Positions 17,353 through 26,424 of a DNA stretch of 64,000 nt are shown here, piece after piece. A program made the position numbers and the translations under genes. A model generated the notes under the pieces. The model did not search any database, was not told where the DNA came from, and was given only the letters and a program-made list of their open reading frames with translations. The stretch is from assembly GCF_000378305.1 (NCBI RefSeq), contig NZ_KB899538.1, forward strand, positions 1,272,001 to 1,336,000, written 5' to 3'. The stretch's first letter is position 1, and every line of letters starts with the position of its first letter. Source of the stretch: Thioalkalivibrio sp. ALJ12 (GTDB lineage: Bacteria; Pseudomonadota; Gammaproteobacteria; Ectothiorhodospirales; Ectothiorhodospiraceae).

Positions 17353-19410
17353 GTGCCCCGTCCGGTGCGCTGGATACTGGCGGGGCTTTGCGCGGGCGGC
17401 ATCGTGGCGATGCCGTTTCCAGTGCTGGCCGAGTCCGATGTGTCTTTTGGGGCCGATCTGAACATCGAATCGCTGATGCACGAGGCCCTAAGCGCCGAGG
17501 GGCTGAGCTCCCGCATTGGCTGGCGTGACGGGCGCCTGAGCCTCGAGCTGCGTGCCGAGCGCATCGAGCTGCCGGAGCCGGTGGGCACCCTGACGGCCGC
17601 GCGGGTGGAATGTACCGAGCTGCGCCTGACCCGGCGCGAGGTGGTCTGTGACGACGCGCGTCTGTGGGGACGCTCGGGCGACCTGCGACTGGACGGGCAC
17701 CCCCTGTCGCTGGCCTGGGGCCGCGACAGCGGCGATCTCCGACTGGCTGGGGACTGGCCCGGTTGGTTCGGCGGGCGCGGGAGCCTGCGCGCGGATTTCG
17801 CCCCCGAACGCGGCTGGGATGTCGATGCCCGGTTGCGAGGATTGGATCTCCAGGCGCTGGCCGCATTCGACCGCTTGCCTCTGGAACTCCCCGTCGCCGT
17901 CGACGGGGGACGGGCGGACCTCGATCTGCGGTTGCGTCCGGATGGCCGGCTCACCGCACGTCTGGGGTTGGAAGATGTTGCGTTCAGCGATCCGCTGGGC
18001 CTGCAGGCCGGCGAGGAACTGCGCGGCCAGGCGCAGTTGTCCGGGGACGGCACGCGCTGGGACCTGGATCTCGCCCTGGAGGGTGGCGTGATCTACATCG
18101 ACCCGTGGTTTGTGGACCTGGACGACGAGGGGCCGGTGGAGATTTCCCTCAATGGGTTGGAGGGAGACCCCGGGCCCCTGACGTTCCGGATGGATGTCCT
18201 GGGTCTGCGCTACGGCGCTGCGCTGGAGGCTCGCGGCGAGGCGGTGGCCTACGATCCGGAGGCGGGGCTAGATGGCGTATTTCACGGGCGGGTCCATGCG
18301 CTCGCCCCAGTCTACGATTCCTTGTTGGCGCCCTGGCTGGCCGGGACGGTACTCGGCGATCTGGCCACCGGGGGGCAGATCGCAGGGCATGTGGAGCTGG
18401 CGGGCTCGCAGCCCCGGCGCGCGGATCTCGAGTGGGCGGAACTGGATGCCAGCGACCGGCGGGGGCGTTTCGGCCTGGCCGGTGCGCGCGGGGCACTTGA
18501 CTGGTCGGCGGACGAGGCGGGCAGCCCCGGGACCTTCGCGTTGGATGCCGCGCATCTGTATGGGCTGCCGTTCGATGCGTTCGAGGCGCAGGTCCGGGCC
18601 CTGCCAGCCGGCATGGAGCTGCTGGCCGAAACCGAGATCCCGATCTTCGATGGCGGGTTGCGGGTCGGGGCCTTCGAGTTGCGCCAGACCGACGCAGGAC
18701 CGGATGTGCGTTTCGAGGGTGGTATCCGCGCGATCAGTCTGGAGCCACTGACCGAGGTGCTGGGCTGGCCGCGATTCTCCGGGCGGTTGGCCGGCATGAT
18801 CCCCCGGGTGCGCTACGAGCGGGGGGATCTGAACGTCGATGGCCGTTTGCTGGTCCAGGTGTTCAACGGCGAGGTGGTGTTGCGCGATGTGTATATCCAC
18901 GACCTGCTGGGCTATGCCCCGGAGCTGGGCCTGTCGGCCGAGATCCAGCGGCTGGATCTGGATCCGTTGACGCAGGCGTTCGACTTCGGTCGCGTCCAGG
19001 GCCGTATCTCCGGGCATGTGCGCGATCTGGTGATGGTGGACTGGTCGCCGGTGCGCATGGATCTGGAGTTGATGACGCCGGAGCGTGATCGCGGGCGCCG
19101 ACGGATCAGCCAGCGGGCGGTGGAGAACATCACCGAGCTGGGCGGAGGGCTGCAGGCCGCGGCTTCGTCGGTCTTCCTGCGGGTGTTCGAGAACTTCAGC
19201 TACCGCCGTCTCGGGTTTCGCTGCGAGTTGCGTGGCGAGGTCTGCACCGCCTCCGGCGTGGCCGACCGTCCGGATAGCGGCTTCGTGCTGGTGCAGGGCG
19301 GGGGCATCCCGCAGATTCAGGTGATTGGCTACAACCGCCGGGTCGACTGGCCCGAACTAATCAACCGCCTGGCGACCATCCAGGCCGGAGATGGCCCGGT
19401 GGTGCAATAA
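17353..19410 (+). CDS. YdbH-like (AsmA superfamily) envelope protein
   Basis: 685 residues from a GTG start 5 bases after the previous stop, preceded by GGAGACTGAGG. Signal peptide or anchor at residues about 5-25, then a long beta-rich repetitive body (GNLQL-like strands, repeated R-x-D-x-D-L turns) and a C-terminal AsmA-like region (AVENITELGGGLQAAASSVF, then SGFVLVQGGGIPQIQVIGYN). Proteins of this type (YdbH, TamB, YhdP) form grooves that carry phospholipids between membranes. The next gene is a YnbE/YdbL-type lipoprotein, reproducing the ydbH-ynbE-ydbL order of E. coli, which supports the call. Confidence 0.8.
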   Translation: MPRPVRWILAGLCAGGIVAMPFPVLAESDVSFGADLNIESLMHEALSAEGLSSRIGWRDGRLSLELRAERIELPEPVGTLTAARVECTELRLTRREVVCDDARLWGRSGDLRLDGHPLSLAWGRDSGDLRLAGDWPGWFGGRGSLRADFAPERGWDVDARLRGLDLQALAAFDRLPLELPVAVDGGRADLDLRLRPDGRLTARLGLEDVAFSDPLGLQAGEELRGQAQLSGDGTRWDLDLALEGGVIYIDPWFVDLDDEGPVEISLNGLEGDPGPLTFRMDVLGLRYGAALEARGEAVAYDPEAGLDGVFHGRVHALAPVYDSLLAPWLAGTVLGDLATGGQIAGHVELAGSQPRRADLEWAELDASDRRGRFGLAGARGALDWSADEAGSPGTFALDAAHLYGLPFDAFEAQVRALPAGMELLAETEIPIFDGGLRVGAFELRQTDAGPDVRFEGGIRAISLEPLTEVLGWPRFSGRLAGMIPRVRYERGDLNVDGRLLVQVFNGEVVLRDVYIHDLLGYAPELGLSAEIQRLDLDPLTQAFDFGRVQGRISGHVRDLVMVDWSPVRMDLELMTPERDRGRRRISQRAVENITELGGGLQAAASSVFLRVFENFSYRRLGFRCELRGEVCTASGVADRPDSGFVLVQGGGIPQIQVIGYNRRVDWPELINRLATIQAGDGPVVQ

Positions 19411-19496
19411 GCGGCTTGGCGTTTGGTTACCGTTCAGGGTGTTGGTGTAGATTGGGCATCATGCGGGTTGAACCGCCTCGACAAGGGAAGTACGGC

Positions 19497-20129
19497 ATGA
19501 AGGCTTTATGGAGTGTTCCGGGATTGGCGCTGGTGTTCGCTCTGATGGCGGGCTGCGTGACCATCAATATCTATTTCCCGACGGCCGCGGCCGAGGAGGC
19601 GGCGCGCGCGATCGTGCGCGACGCGCTGCAGGTCGAGGAGGGTACCCGGGAGCCGGAAGCGTCGTCTGAAGCCGAGCCCGGTGCGATGCTGATGCCGCGC
19701 AACAACCCGGCGAACGCCAACCTGCCGGTGCTGGCCTGGGTGCTGGATCGACTGGTGAGCCCGGCCTCCGCGCAGAGCCCCGACCTGCAGATCCAGACCC
19801 CCGCGATCAACCGTATCCGCGCCTCCATGCGCGAGCGGGCGCCGCAGCTCGCGCCGCATTTTCGCAGCGGGGCAATCGGCTTTGGGCGCAACGCCGATGT
19901 GGTGATCCGTGATTTGTCCGAGGTTCCGCTGCGCGATCGCAGTACCGTGCAGCGGCTGGTGAGCGAGGAAAACTCGGACCGCGACTCGCTTTACCGCGAG
20001 ATCGCGCGCGCGAACGACCGCCCGGACTGGGAAGACCGGATTCGCGAGACCTTCGCCCGGGTCTGGGTGGAAGAGGCGCCCTCCGGTTACTGGTACCAGG
20101 ACCGCAACGGCCAGTGGCAGCAAAAATAG
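19497..20129 (+). CDS. Lipoprotein with DUF1318 (YdbL) domain and YnbE-like leader
   Basis: 210 residues. A lipoprotein signal ends in LMAGC (Cys19), followed by VTINIYFPTAAAEEAA, a leader like that of YnbE/DUF1318 lipoproteins. A variable linker follows, then a DUF1318 domain from about residue 100 (INRIRASMRERAPQLAPHF to GYWYQDRNGQWQQK, the last part matching the YdbL ending). In E. coli YnbE (lipoprotein) and YdbL (chaperone-like) are separate and work with YdbH; here both features are on one chain directly after the YdbH-like gene. Confidence 0.83.
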   Translation: MKALWSVPGLALVFALMAGCVTINIYFPTAAAEEAARAIVRDALQVEEGTREPEASSEAEPGAMLMPRNNPANANLPVLAWVLDRLVSPASAQSPDLQIQTPAINRIRASMRERAPQLAPHFRSGAIGFGRNADVVIRDLSEVPLRDRSTVQRLVSEENSDRDSLYREIARANDRPDWEDRIRETFARVWVEEAPSGYWYQDRNGQWQQK

Positions 20130-20165
20130 CCCGCTCATGAGCCTGCCAGGCACAGGGAGTGGTTC

Positions 20166-21524
20166 GTGCCGGCGCTGACGCTGGCCGAACGCATCGAGGC
20201 CCAGCGCCAGCGTCTGGTATCGCTGGTGCAGGATACCGACCTGACGCGGCTCCCGCGCTGGAAGGCCCTGCTGCTCGGGATCGTGCGGGGTGCGGGCGCG
20301 ATCGTGCACGAGGCCAAGGAAGGCCAGCTCACGCTGCGCGCGATGAGTCTGGTCTATACCACGCTGCTGTCCATCGTCCCGCTGATCGCGTTGTCGTTCT
20401 CCGTACTCAAGGCCTTCGGCGCGCACAACGCAGTCGAGCCGGTGGTGCTCGGGTTTCTCGAGCCGCTGGGGGAGCAGGGGGTCGAGATCGCGAACAACGT
20501 GATCGAATTCGTCGACAACATGCGGGTCGGCGTCCTCGGTTTTGTCGGTCTGCTGTTCCTCGTCTACACCGTGATCGCGCTGGTGCAGAAGATTGAACTG
20601 GCGTTCAACACCATCTGGCGGGTCGAGAACAGTCGCAACTTCGCCCAGCGCTTCTCCAACTACCTGTCGGTGATCCTGATTGGTCCGCTCCTGGTGGTCT
20701 CCGCCCTGGGTATCACCGCGACGGTGATGTCCACCACGGCCATGCAGACTCTGGCCGGGATCGAGCCGTTCGGCACGCTGATCACTGGCGCCTCGCGCAT
20801 GGTTCCGTATCTATTGATCATGGCCGCGTTCACTTTCATCTACGTGTTTGTGCCAAACACTCGAGTACGGTTGTTCCCGGCCCTGGTTGGGGCTGTTGTG
20901 GCCGGCTTGCTGTGGCAGAGCGTGGGCTGGGGGTTCGCGACCATGGTGGCCGGTTCCACTCGCTATGACGCGATCTATTCGGGCTTCGCGATCATGATCC
21001 TGTTGCTGATCTGGATCTATCTGGCCTGGCTGATCCTGCTGATCGGGGCCAATGTGGCCTTCTACGTACAGCACCCCGAGTACATGACGGTGCGCGGCCT
21101 GCGCCTGCGCCTGTCCGGCGCGGCGCGTGAACGCATGGGCCTGCATCTGATGCAGCAGGTGGGTCAGCGTTTCCTCGACGGCCGCTCGCCGCCAACACTG
21201 GACCATGTGGCGCATGACCTGTCAGTGCCGGGCAATGCCCTGGGCGAGGTCGCGCAGGCGCTCGAGTCGGCGGGCCTGCTGGTGCGGGCCGGCACCGATG
21301 CCACCTGTTATGTGCCGGGCCGTGATCTCGAGCGGATCCGGGTGGACGAGATCCTGGAGGCCCTGCGCCAGGATGCAGATGCCCGCGCCCTGCGCCGTTT
21401 GCAGGGCGACCCGGCAGTCGAGGCCACGCTGGAGGAACTGGAGACCGCACGCCGTGACCGCCTGGACGGGCGTACGCTGCGCGACCTGTTGAAAAGCGAG
21501 GGGGCCGCAGCGGCGGCCACCTGA
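20166..21524 (+). CDS. YihY/BrkB family membrane protein with C-terminal winged helix
   Basis: 452 residues from a GTG start with AGGGAG about 8 bases upstream. About six membrane helices at residues 60-310, with the family patterns LRAMSLVYTTLLSIVPLIALS and YSGFAIMILLLIWIYLAWLILLIGA. The C-terminal 120 residues are soluble and look like a winged helix (LDHVAHDLSVPGNALGEVAQAL). Often labelled ribonuclease BN or virulence factor BrkB, but the nuclease label is generally considered wrong; the role is unknown. Confidence 0.88.
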   Translation: MPALTLAERIEAQRQRLVSLVQDTDLTRLPRWKALLLGIVRGAGAIVHEAKEGQLTLRAMSLVYTTLLSIVPLIALSFSVLKAFGAHNAVEPVVLGFLEPLGEQGVEIANNVIEFVDNMRVGVLGFVGLLFLVYTVIALVQKIELAFNTIWRVENSRNFAQRFSNYLSVILIGPLLVVSALGITATVMSTTAMQTLAGIEPFGTLITGASRMVPYLLIMAAFTFIYVFVPNTRVRLFPALVGAVVAGLLWQSVGWGFATMVAGSTRYDAIYSGFAIMILLLIWIYLAWLILLIGANVAFYVQHPEYMTVRGLRLRLSGAARERMGLHLMQQVGQRFLDGRSPPTLDHVAHDLSVPGNALGEVAQALESAGLLVRAGTDATCYVPGRDLERIRVDEILEALRQDADARALRRLQGDPAVEATLEELETARRDRLDGRTLRDLLKSEGAAAAAT

Positions 21525-21539
21525 TTCCCGGCGCCGGGC

Positions 21540-22154
21540 TTACTGGCGCTGGGCCTCGAATTCGATGATCAGTTCGATCTCGTCACCCACGATGTCGCGC
21601 GTCAGGCCATAGGTCATGCCGAAGTCCGAGCGGTCGAAGCTGCCGCGCATCGAGGCGCCCAGCACGTAGGGCCGTCCGAACACCCCACCGAGCGGAAACG
21701 GATAGCGACCGACCTTGTTGATCTTGACGTCCAGGGTCACCGGGTGGGTCTCGCCCAGCAGCTCCAGGTCGCCGGTCAGGCGTCCGGTGTCGTCGCCGGT
21801 GGGCTCGTACTGGGTCGCCGTGAAGCGCATCTCCGGGTATTCCGCGACGTTCAGGAAGTCGTCGCTGCGCAGGTGGTCGTCGCGTTCCTCGTGGTTGGTG
21901 AACACGCTGTCGGTCTGCACGACGAAATACCCTTCGCGCAGCTCCCGCGTCTGCGGATCGAAGGTGAATTCGCCCTCGGCCTCCAGAAACATGCCCAGAA
22001 CCTTGGCGTAGCCGGCGTGATCCACCAGAAAGCCGACCGCGAAGTGTTCCGGGTCGATCTCCCAGCGATCGGCCTGGGCCAGCGCGGAAACGGGGAGGGC
22101 CAGGGCCAGCAGACCGGCCAGGAGCAGGGAGCGTGGGGTGCGGGCGTGGATCAT
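21540..22154 (-). CDS. Periplasmic YceI-like protein
   Basis: 204 residues. Signal peptide 1-26 (LLLAGLLALALPVSALAQA), then a YceI lipocalin-like domain: WEIDPEHFAVGFLVDHAGYA, the HLRSDDFLNVAEYPEMRF motif and a final DEIELIIEFEAQ strand. YceI proteins are secreted barrels that bind isoprenoid chains such as quinones. GGAGG precedes the ATG. The start overlaps the stop of the CDP-alcohol phosphotransferase gene by ATGA, so they form an operon. Elsewhere YceI often accompanies cytochrome b561; here it accompanies a lipid enzyme. Confidence 0.93.
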   Translation of the reverse strand: MIHARTPRSLLLAGLLALALPVSALAQADRWEIDPEHFAVGFLVDHAGYAKVLGMFLEAEGEFTFDPQTRELREGYFVVQTDSVFTNHEERDDHLRSDDFLNVAEYPEMRFTATQYEPTGDDTGRLTGDLELLGETHPVTLDVKINKVGRYPFPLGGVFGRPYVLGASMRGSFDRSDFGMTYGLTRDIVGDEIELIIEFEAQRQ

Positions 22155-22927
22155 GTCGAACCTCCGGGACGATGACGGTGTAGCCAGTGGATGTCGGTGG
22201 CGAACGAGCTGGTCAGGGCCGCAAGCCCCGCCAGGGCGACGGCGATCGCCGCCATCGGGGGCAGGCTCGGGAGCAGGGCGACCAGGAGTACGCCGGTCTG
22301 TAGTACGCAGACCGTCTGGCGCCGCCGGCTCGGGGGCAGGTCCGCGCCCAGCCAGGGCCAGATGCGCTGCGCACCCAGGAACAGATAGCGCATGGCACCG
22401 ATCAGCACGACCCAGGCCCCGACCGCGGTCATCCACCAGACCAGAATCGAGAGGACGAGGATGATGGCCGCGTCCAGTTCCATGTCAAAGCGGGCGCCGA
22501 AGGCCGTGCGACTGTTTGTGCGGCGGGCAACGGCACCATCCACGCCGTCCAGGATCAGGGCCGCTCCGGCCAGGCCCAGGATCCACAGCATGACAGTGGT
22601 GCCGGGGACCGCGCCCGAGGTCAGGACGAGCGCCCCCAGGGGCGTGGCGATGGCAGCACGGGCCAGCGTTACACGGTTGGCCGGGCCGGGTCCGCGGTGC
22701 GCATCGGTCAGACCGCCCTGCGGAGTGTTCAGGACCAGCATCAGCCCCAGCAGGATCCAGATCCCTGCGTGTGCGACCAGCAGGGCGGCCACGGCACCGA
22801 TCTGCCAGCCCAGCAGTGCGGAGAGTACGAGCCCGCCCGCGCCGGCCAGCGCCCAGTCCCGCGCCCAGGTGCGCAGGCCCGTGCGCGCGCGTTCCGGCCA
22901 GCGGTTGGAGCTCAGCGTGGAATCCAT
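22151..22927 (-). CDS. CDP-alcohol phosphatidyltransferase family enzyme
   Basis: 258 residues with about seven membrane helices. The full family motif D-G-x2-A-R-x8-G-x3-D-x3-D is present (Asp130, Arg135, Gly144, Asp148, Asp152), so it should be active. Such enzymes transfer a phosphate-linked group from a CDP-alcohol to an acceptor alcohol in the membrane. The acceptor is unknown; it is not an obvious PgsA or PssA. The frame continues to 23002, but the ATG at 22927 is preferred. It is divergent from the dehydrogenase-PTPS-glycosyltransferase-methyltransferase run and may belong to the same pathway. Confidence 0.85.
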   Translation of the reverse strand: MDSTLSSNRWPERARTGLRTWARDWALAGAGGLVLSALLGWQIGAVAALLVAHAGIWILLGLMLVLNTPQGGLTDAHRGPGPANRVTLARAAIATPLGALVLTSGAVPGTTVMLWILGLAGAALILDGVDGAVARRTNSRTAFGARFDMELDAAIILVLSILVWWMTAVGAWVVLIGAMRYLFLGAQRIWPWLGADLPPSRRRQTVCVLQTGVLLVALLPSLPPMAAIAVALAGLAALTSSFATDIHWLHRHRPGGST

Positions 22928-23037
22928 GGCTCGAGTGTAGTCGCCTCGGGGAAACACGGTGGAAACGCCCGCGAGTTGCCGGGAATCACGACCATCGACC
23001 ACACTGGCCCTATGTTTGACGATGATCGAACCGCTCC

Positions 23038-24015
23038 ATGAGCGCTCCCTCTGCCACCGCCTTCTGGGTCACCGGGCCGGGCCAGGGCGAGCTGCGTGAT
23101 GAGCCCCTGGAGGCACCCGGTGTCGACGAGGTGCGGGTGCGCAGCCACTATTCCGCGATCAGCCGCGGGACCGAGTCTCTGGTGTTTCATGGCCGCGTCC
23201 CCCCCAGCCAGTACGCCGCGATGCGCGCGCCTTTTCAGGCGGGCGAATTCCCGGCGCCGGTCAAGTACGGCTATATCAGTGTCGGCGACGTCGTCGAGGG
23301 CCCCGGGGCGGGGCAGATGGTGTTCTGCCTGCACCCGCACCAGTCCGACTATGTTGTTCCGACCCAGGCTGTAGTGCCGGTGCCGGCGGGCGTCCCGGCC
23401 GAGCGTGCCGTGCTGGCGGCCAACATGGAGACGGCGATCAACGCGGTCTGGGACAGCGCCGCCGGCCCCGGGGATCGCATCGCCGTGATCGGCGCGGGTG
23501 TGGTGGGCCTGCTCGCCGCCTGGTTGTTGCGAAGGATTCCCGGAACCGAGGTCTCCGTGATCGACCCCAACCCTGCGCGCGAAGACATCTGTGCCGCACT
23601 GGGCCTGGCCCTTCTGACCCCGGAGCAGGCCGCCTCCTTGCAGGACCTGGACCTCGTGGTGCATGCCAGTGGAAACCCGGCTGGCCTGCGCCAGGCGCTG
23701 AGCTTGGCGGGTGTCGAGGCGCGGGTGGTGGAGATGAGCTGGTACGGTGACGCAGGCGTGGATCTGCCGCTGGGGGAGGGCTTTCACGCGCGTCGCTTGA
23801 CCTTGCGCAGCTCGCAGGTCGGGCGCATCCCGCCCGAGCGGTCGTCGCGCTGGGATTACCGTCGCCGGCTGGCGCTCGCACTCGCACTGCTTGATGACCC
23901 GGCACTGGACGGCCTGATTACCGGTGAGGATGCGTTTGCCAATCTCCCGGCCGTGATGCAGCGGGTGACAGGGCCAGAGGCGGACCGTACGCTGTGCCAC
24001 CGAATTCGCTACTGA
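23038..24015 (+). CDS. Medium-chain (MDR) zinc-free dehydrogenase-like protein
   Basis: 325 residues. N-terminal GroES-like part with the [14 protein letters not shown] pattern, then a Rossmann fold with [17 protein letters not shown] (about 150-166) and an acidic residue after the second strand (SVIDPN), suggesting NAD. The catalytic and structural zinc Cys ligands of alcohol dehydrogenases are absent. The closest type is the BchC/sorbitol-dehydrogenase-like MDR group. It is the first gene of a run with a PTPS-like protein (31 bases later), a glycosyltransferase and a methyltransferase. Confidence 0.82.
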   Translation: MSAPSATAFWVTGPGQGELRDEPLEAPGVDEVRVRSHYSAISRGTESLVFHGRVPPSQYAAMRAPFQAGEFPAPVKYGYISVGDVVEGPGAGQMVFCLHPHQSDYVVPTQAVVPVPAGVPAERAVLAANMETAINAVWDSAAGPGDRIAVIGAGVVGLLAAWLLRRIPGTEVSVIDPNPAREDICAALGLALLTPEQAASLQDLDLVVHASGNPAGLRQALSLAGVEARVVEMSWYGDAGVDLPLGEGFHARRLTLRSSQVGRIPPERSSRWDYRRRLALALALLDDPALDGLITGEDAFANLPAVMQRVTGPEADRTLCHRIRY

Positions 24016-24046
24016 TCCTGCTCACCCAAACGCGCAAGGAAACCGC

Positions 24047-24445
24047 ATGTACAGCCTGAATGTCCGTGACCACTTCATGATCGCCCATAGTTTCTCCGGC
24101 GACACGTTTGGTCCGGCGCAGAACCTGCACGGCGCCACCTATGTGGTGGACGTGACCTTCCGCCGCGTGGCACTGGATGCCGATGGGCTGGTGGTGGATA
24201 TCGGCCGGGCAAGCGAGGTCCTGCGGGCCATCCTGGCCGAGCTCAATTACCAGAACCTCGACGATCGTGAAGACTTCCGTGGTCAGAACACGACCACCGA
24301 ATTTCTCGCTCATGCGATCCACCAGCGCGTGGCGCAGGCCATCGCCCAGGGGGAACTCGGTGAGTCGGCCCGGGGACTGGACGCCGTCGCGGTGACGCTA
24401 CACGAGTCCCATGTGGCCTGGGCGAGCTACGAGGGCGCTCCCTGA
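24047..24445 (+). CDS. Degenerate 6-pyruvoyl-tetrahydropterin-synthase-fold protein
   Basis: 132 residues with the PTPS/QueD tunnelling fold pattern: AHSF (His14), [12 protein letters not shown] (His28), [27 protein letters not shown] and [12 protein letters not shown] (Glu120). Compared with QueD, the catalytic Cys (Ala24 here), the third zinc His of HGH (Ala30) and the catalytic His after LD (Gln69) are replaced, while two zinc-type His and the pterin-anchoring Glu remain. It should therefore not catalyse the QueD or PTPS reaction in the usual way; it may bind a pterin-like substrate or do other chemistry. It sits between a dehydrogenase and a glycosyltransferase. Confidence 0.82.
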   Translation: MYSLNVRDHFMIAHSFSGDTFGPAQNLHGATYVVDVTFRRVALDADGLVVDIGRASEVLRAILAELNYQNLDDREDFRGQNTTTEFLAHAIHQRVAQAIAQGELGESARGLDAVAVTLHESHVAWASYEGAP

Positions 24446-24448
24446 GAT

Positions 24449-25492
24449 ATGCCCGAGCTTGGTTTCGTGGTCCCGGGGGCACTGGACCAGCCCACGGGCG
24501 GGTACCGCTACGACGCGCGCATGATCGCCGGGCTGCGCGAGCAGGGCTGGCGGGTCGAGCTGCGCGAGCTGGAGGGCGAGTTCCCCGGGCCTGATGCGCG
24601 CGCGGAACGGGCCCTCGAAGAGGCCCTGGCGAGCTTTCCGGATGGCATGCGGGTGCTGGTCGACGGACTGGCCGCGGGTGCGCATCCCGCCACCTTGCGG
24701 CGTCACGCAGGGCGCCTGCGGCTCGTCTACCTGATGCATCACCCGCTGGGCCTGGAGGCGGGGCTTGCGTCTGCGCGCTCCCAGGAACTCCTCGAGTCGG
24801 AACGTGCGGCCGTGGCCCTCGCCTCGCGGGCGGTCGTGACCAGTGACTACACGCGGGCGCAGGTGGCCGACTGGGGTGTGCCGTCCGAACGCCTTTGCAG
24901 CATCCCGCCTGGCGTGGAACCGGCGCCGCTGGCCCGTGGCCCGGAGGATGAGGTGCCGGTGCTGTTGTGCGTGGCCGCCTGGGTGCCCCGCAAGGGACAG
25001 CTCGAGCTGGTGCGCGCGCTGTCCGGCCTGCGCGATCGGTCCTGGCGGGCCGAGCTGGCTGGTGCCATGGATCGCGATCCGGACTACACGGCCGCTGTGC
25101 GTGCTGCCATTGCCGAGAGTGGTCTGGATGCGCGAATCTCGGCCCCGGGAGTGCTGACACACGAGGGCTTGGCGGAGCTCTATGACCAGGCCTCGATCTT
25201 CGTGCTGCCGAGCGCCTACGAGGGTTTCGGCATGGCCTTTACCGAGGCAATGATGCGCGGCCTGCCGGTCGTTGGGACCACGGGGGGCGCCATCCCCCAG
25301 ACCGTGCCGGAGACTGCGGGCCTGCTGGTGCCGCCCGGGGACGTGGAGGCCTTGCGCCGGGCACTGGGGAGTCTGCTGTGCGACGCCGAACAGCGTCGGG
25401 GCATGGGCCGCGCGGGTCGCGCGCATGCCGAGTCTCTACCGGGCTGGACGGAGGGTGCCCGTCGTCTGGCTCTGTGGCTGGAGGTGGCCTGA
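24449..25492 (+). CDS. Family 4-type glycosyltransferase
   Basis: 347 residues, GT-B fold. N-terminal acceptor domain starts GFVVPGALDQPTGGYRYDARM. The C-terminal nucleotide-sugar domain contains CVAAWVPRKGQLELV, the EX7E-type stretch VLPSAYEGFGMAFTEAMMRG and VVGTTGGAIPQTVP, characteristic of GT4 retaining enzymes. It starts 3 bases after the PTPS-like stop and ends 1 base before the methyltransferase ATG. Acceptor and sugar are unknown. The absence of nearby capsule or O-antigen genes argues for a small-molecule or lipid acceptor. Confidence 0.9.
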   Translation: MPELGFVVPGALDQPTGGYRYDARMIAGLREQGWRVELRELEGEFPGPDARAERALEEALASFPDGMRVLVDGLAAGAHPATLRRHAGRLRLVYLMHHPLGLEAGLASARSQELLESERAAVALASRAVVTSDYTRAQVADWGVPSERLCSIPPGVEPAPLARGPEDEVPVLLCVAAWVPRKGQLELVRALSGLRDRSWRAELAGAMDRDPDYTAAVRAAIAESGLDARISAPGVLTHEGLAELYDQASIFVLPSAYEGFGMAFTEAMMRGLPVVGTTGGAIPQTVPETAGLLVPPGDVEALRRALGSLLCDAEQRRGMGRAGRAHAESLPGWTEGARRLALWLEVA

Positions 25493-25493
25493 G

Positions 25494-26294
25494 ATGGCCG
25501 AGCGCTTTGCCGGAGACTGGCTGGCTCTGCGCGAACCGGCGGATCATGCGGCCCGGCCGGAATCCCTGCTCGGGCCCTTAAACGACGCGCTTGCGGGGTG
25601 CAAGACACCCCTGCAGGTCTTGGATCTAGGTAGCGGGGCCGGTTCCAACCTGCGCTATCTGGCACCGCGCCTGACCGGGCCGCAGAACTGGACCCTGGTG
25701 GATCACGACGCCGACTTGCTGGCGACGATCTCAGCGCCGGACGGGGCCGTTACCGTCACCCCGCAGGTGCTCGATTTCTCGGGTGCCCCACCCCCGGTCC
25801 CGCCGGATGCAGGTTTGGTGACGGCGTCCGCCCTGCTGGATCTGGTCTCGGCGAGCTGGCTCGACCGCCTGGTGATCACGCTGACCGAATGGCCGGTCCC
25901 GGCGCTGTTCGCGCTCAGCTACGATGGGCGTATCGAGTGGAGTCACCCGCATGCGGCCGACGAGCGCGTGCGTAATGCGGTGAATCGCCATCAGCGCACG
26001 GACAAGGGCTTTGGCCCGGCCCTGGGGCCCGAGGCTGCGGCTTATTGTGCTCGAGCCTTGACCGCCAACGGCCTTCGCGTGATCACCGAGACCAGTGACT
26101 GGCAGCTGGGGCAGGGCCAGGCGGCGCTTGCGGCTGCCCTGATCGGAGGCTGGGCGGAGGCGGCGGCCGAGATGGAGCCGCAGGGTCGTCCATTGTTCCA
26201 GGACTGGGCGCGTTCCCGAGTCAGGGATATCGCGGACGGGCGGGTGCATCTGAGCGTTGGGCACTGCGATATGCTGGTGTTAGGGAAACACTGA
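25494..26294 (+). CDS. SAM-dependent methyltransferase
   Basis: 266 residues. SAM motif I is VLDLGSGAGSNLRYLAPRL (about 42-60), with the acidic end of strand 2 at LVDHDADLL. The middle has GLVTASALLDLVSASWLDRL. Class I Rossmann methyltransferase. A longer frame begins inside the glycosyltransferase gene; the ATG at 25494 right after the glycosyltransferase stop fits coupling. It is the last gene of the four-gene run. The substrate is unknown, possibly the same glycosylated product. Confidence 0.85.
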   Translation: MAERFAGDWLALREPADHAARPESLLGPLNDALAGCKTPLQVLDLGSGAGSNLRYLAPRLTGPQNWTLVDHDADLLATISAPDGAVTVTPQVLDFSGAPPPVPPDAGLVTASALLDLVSASWLDRLVITLTEWPVPALFALSYDGRIEWSHPHAADERVRNAVNRHQRTDKGFGPALGPEAAAYCARALTANGLRVITETSDWQLGQGQAALAAALIGGWAEAAAEMEPQGRPLFQDWARSRVRDIADGRVHLSVGHCDMLVLGKH

Positions 26295-26424
26295 TCTGCC
26301 CTCGTGTAATTGGCGGGAGTAACTGCGGCGATTGTGTTGTCACACGCCTTGAGGAGAACGTGCAGTTCGCCGGAATCCCGCATGGCGGTTGAATCTGGCG
26401 GCGCCTGGAGAAGGAGCCCAAAAC

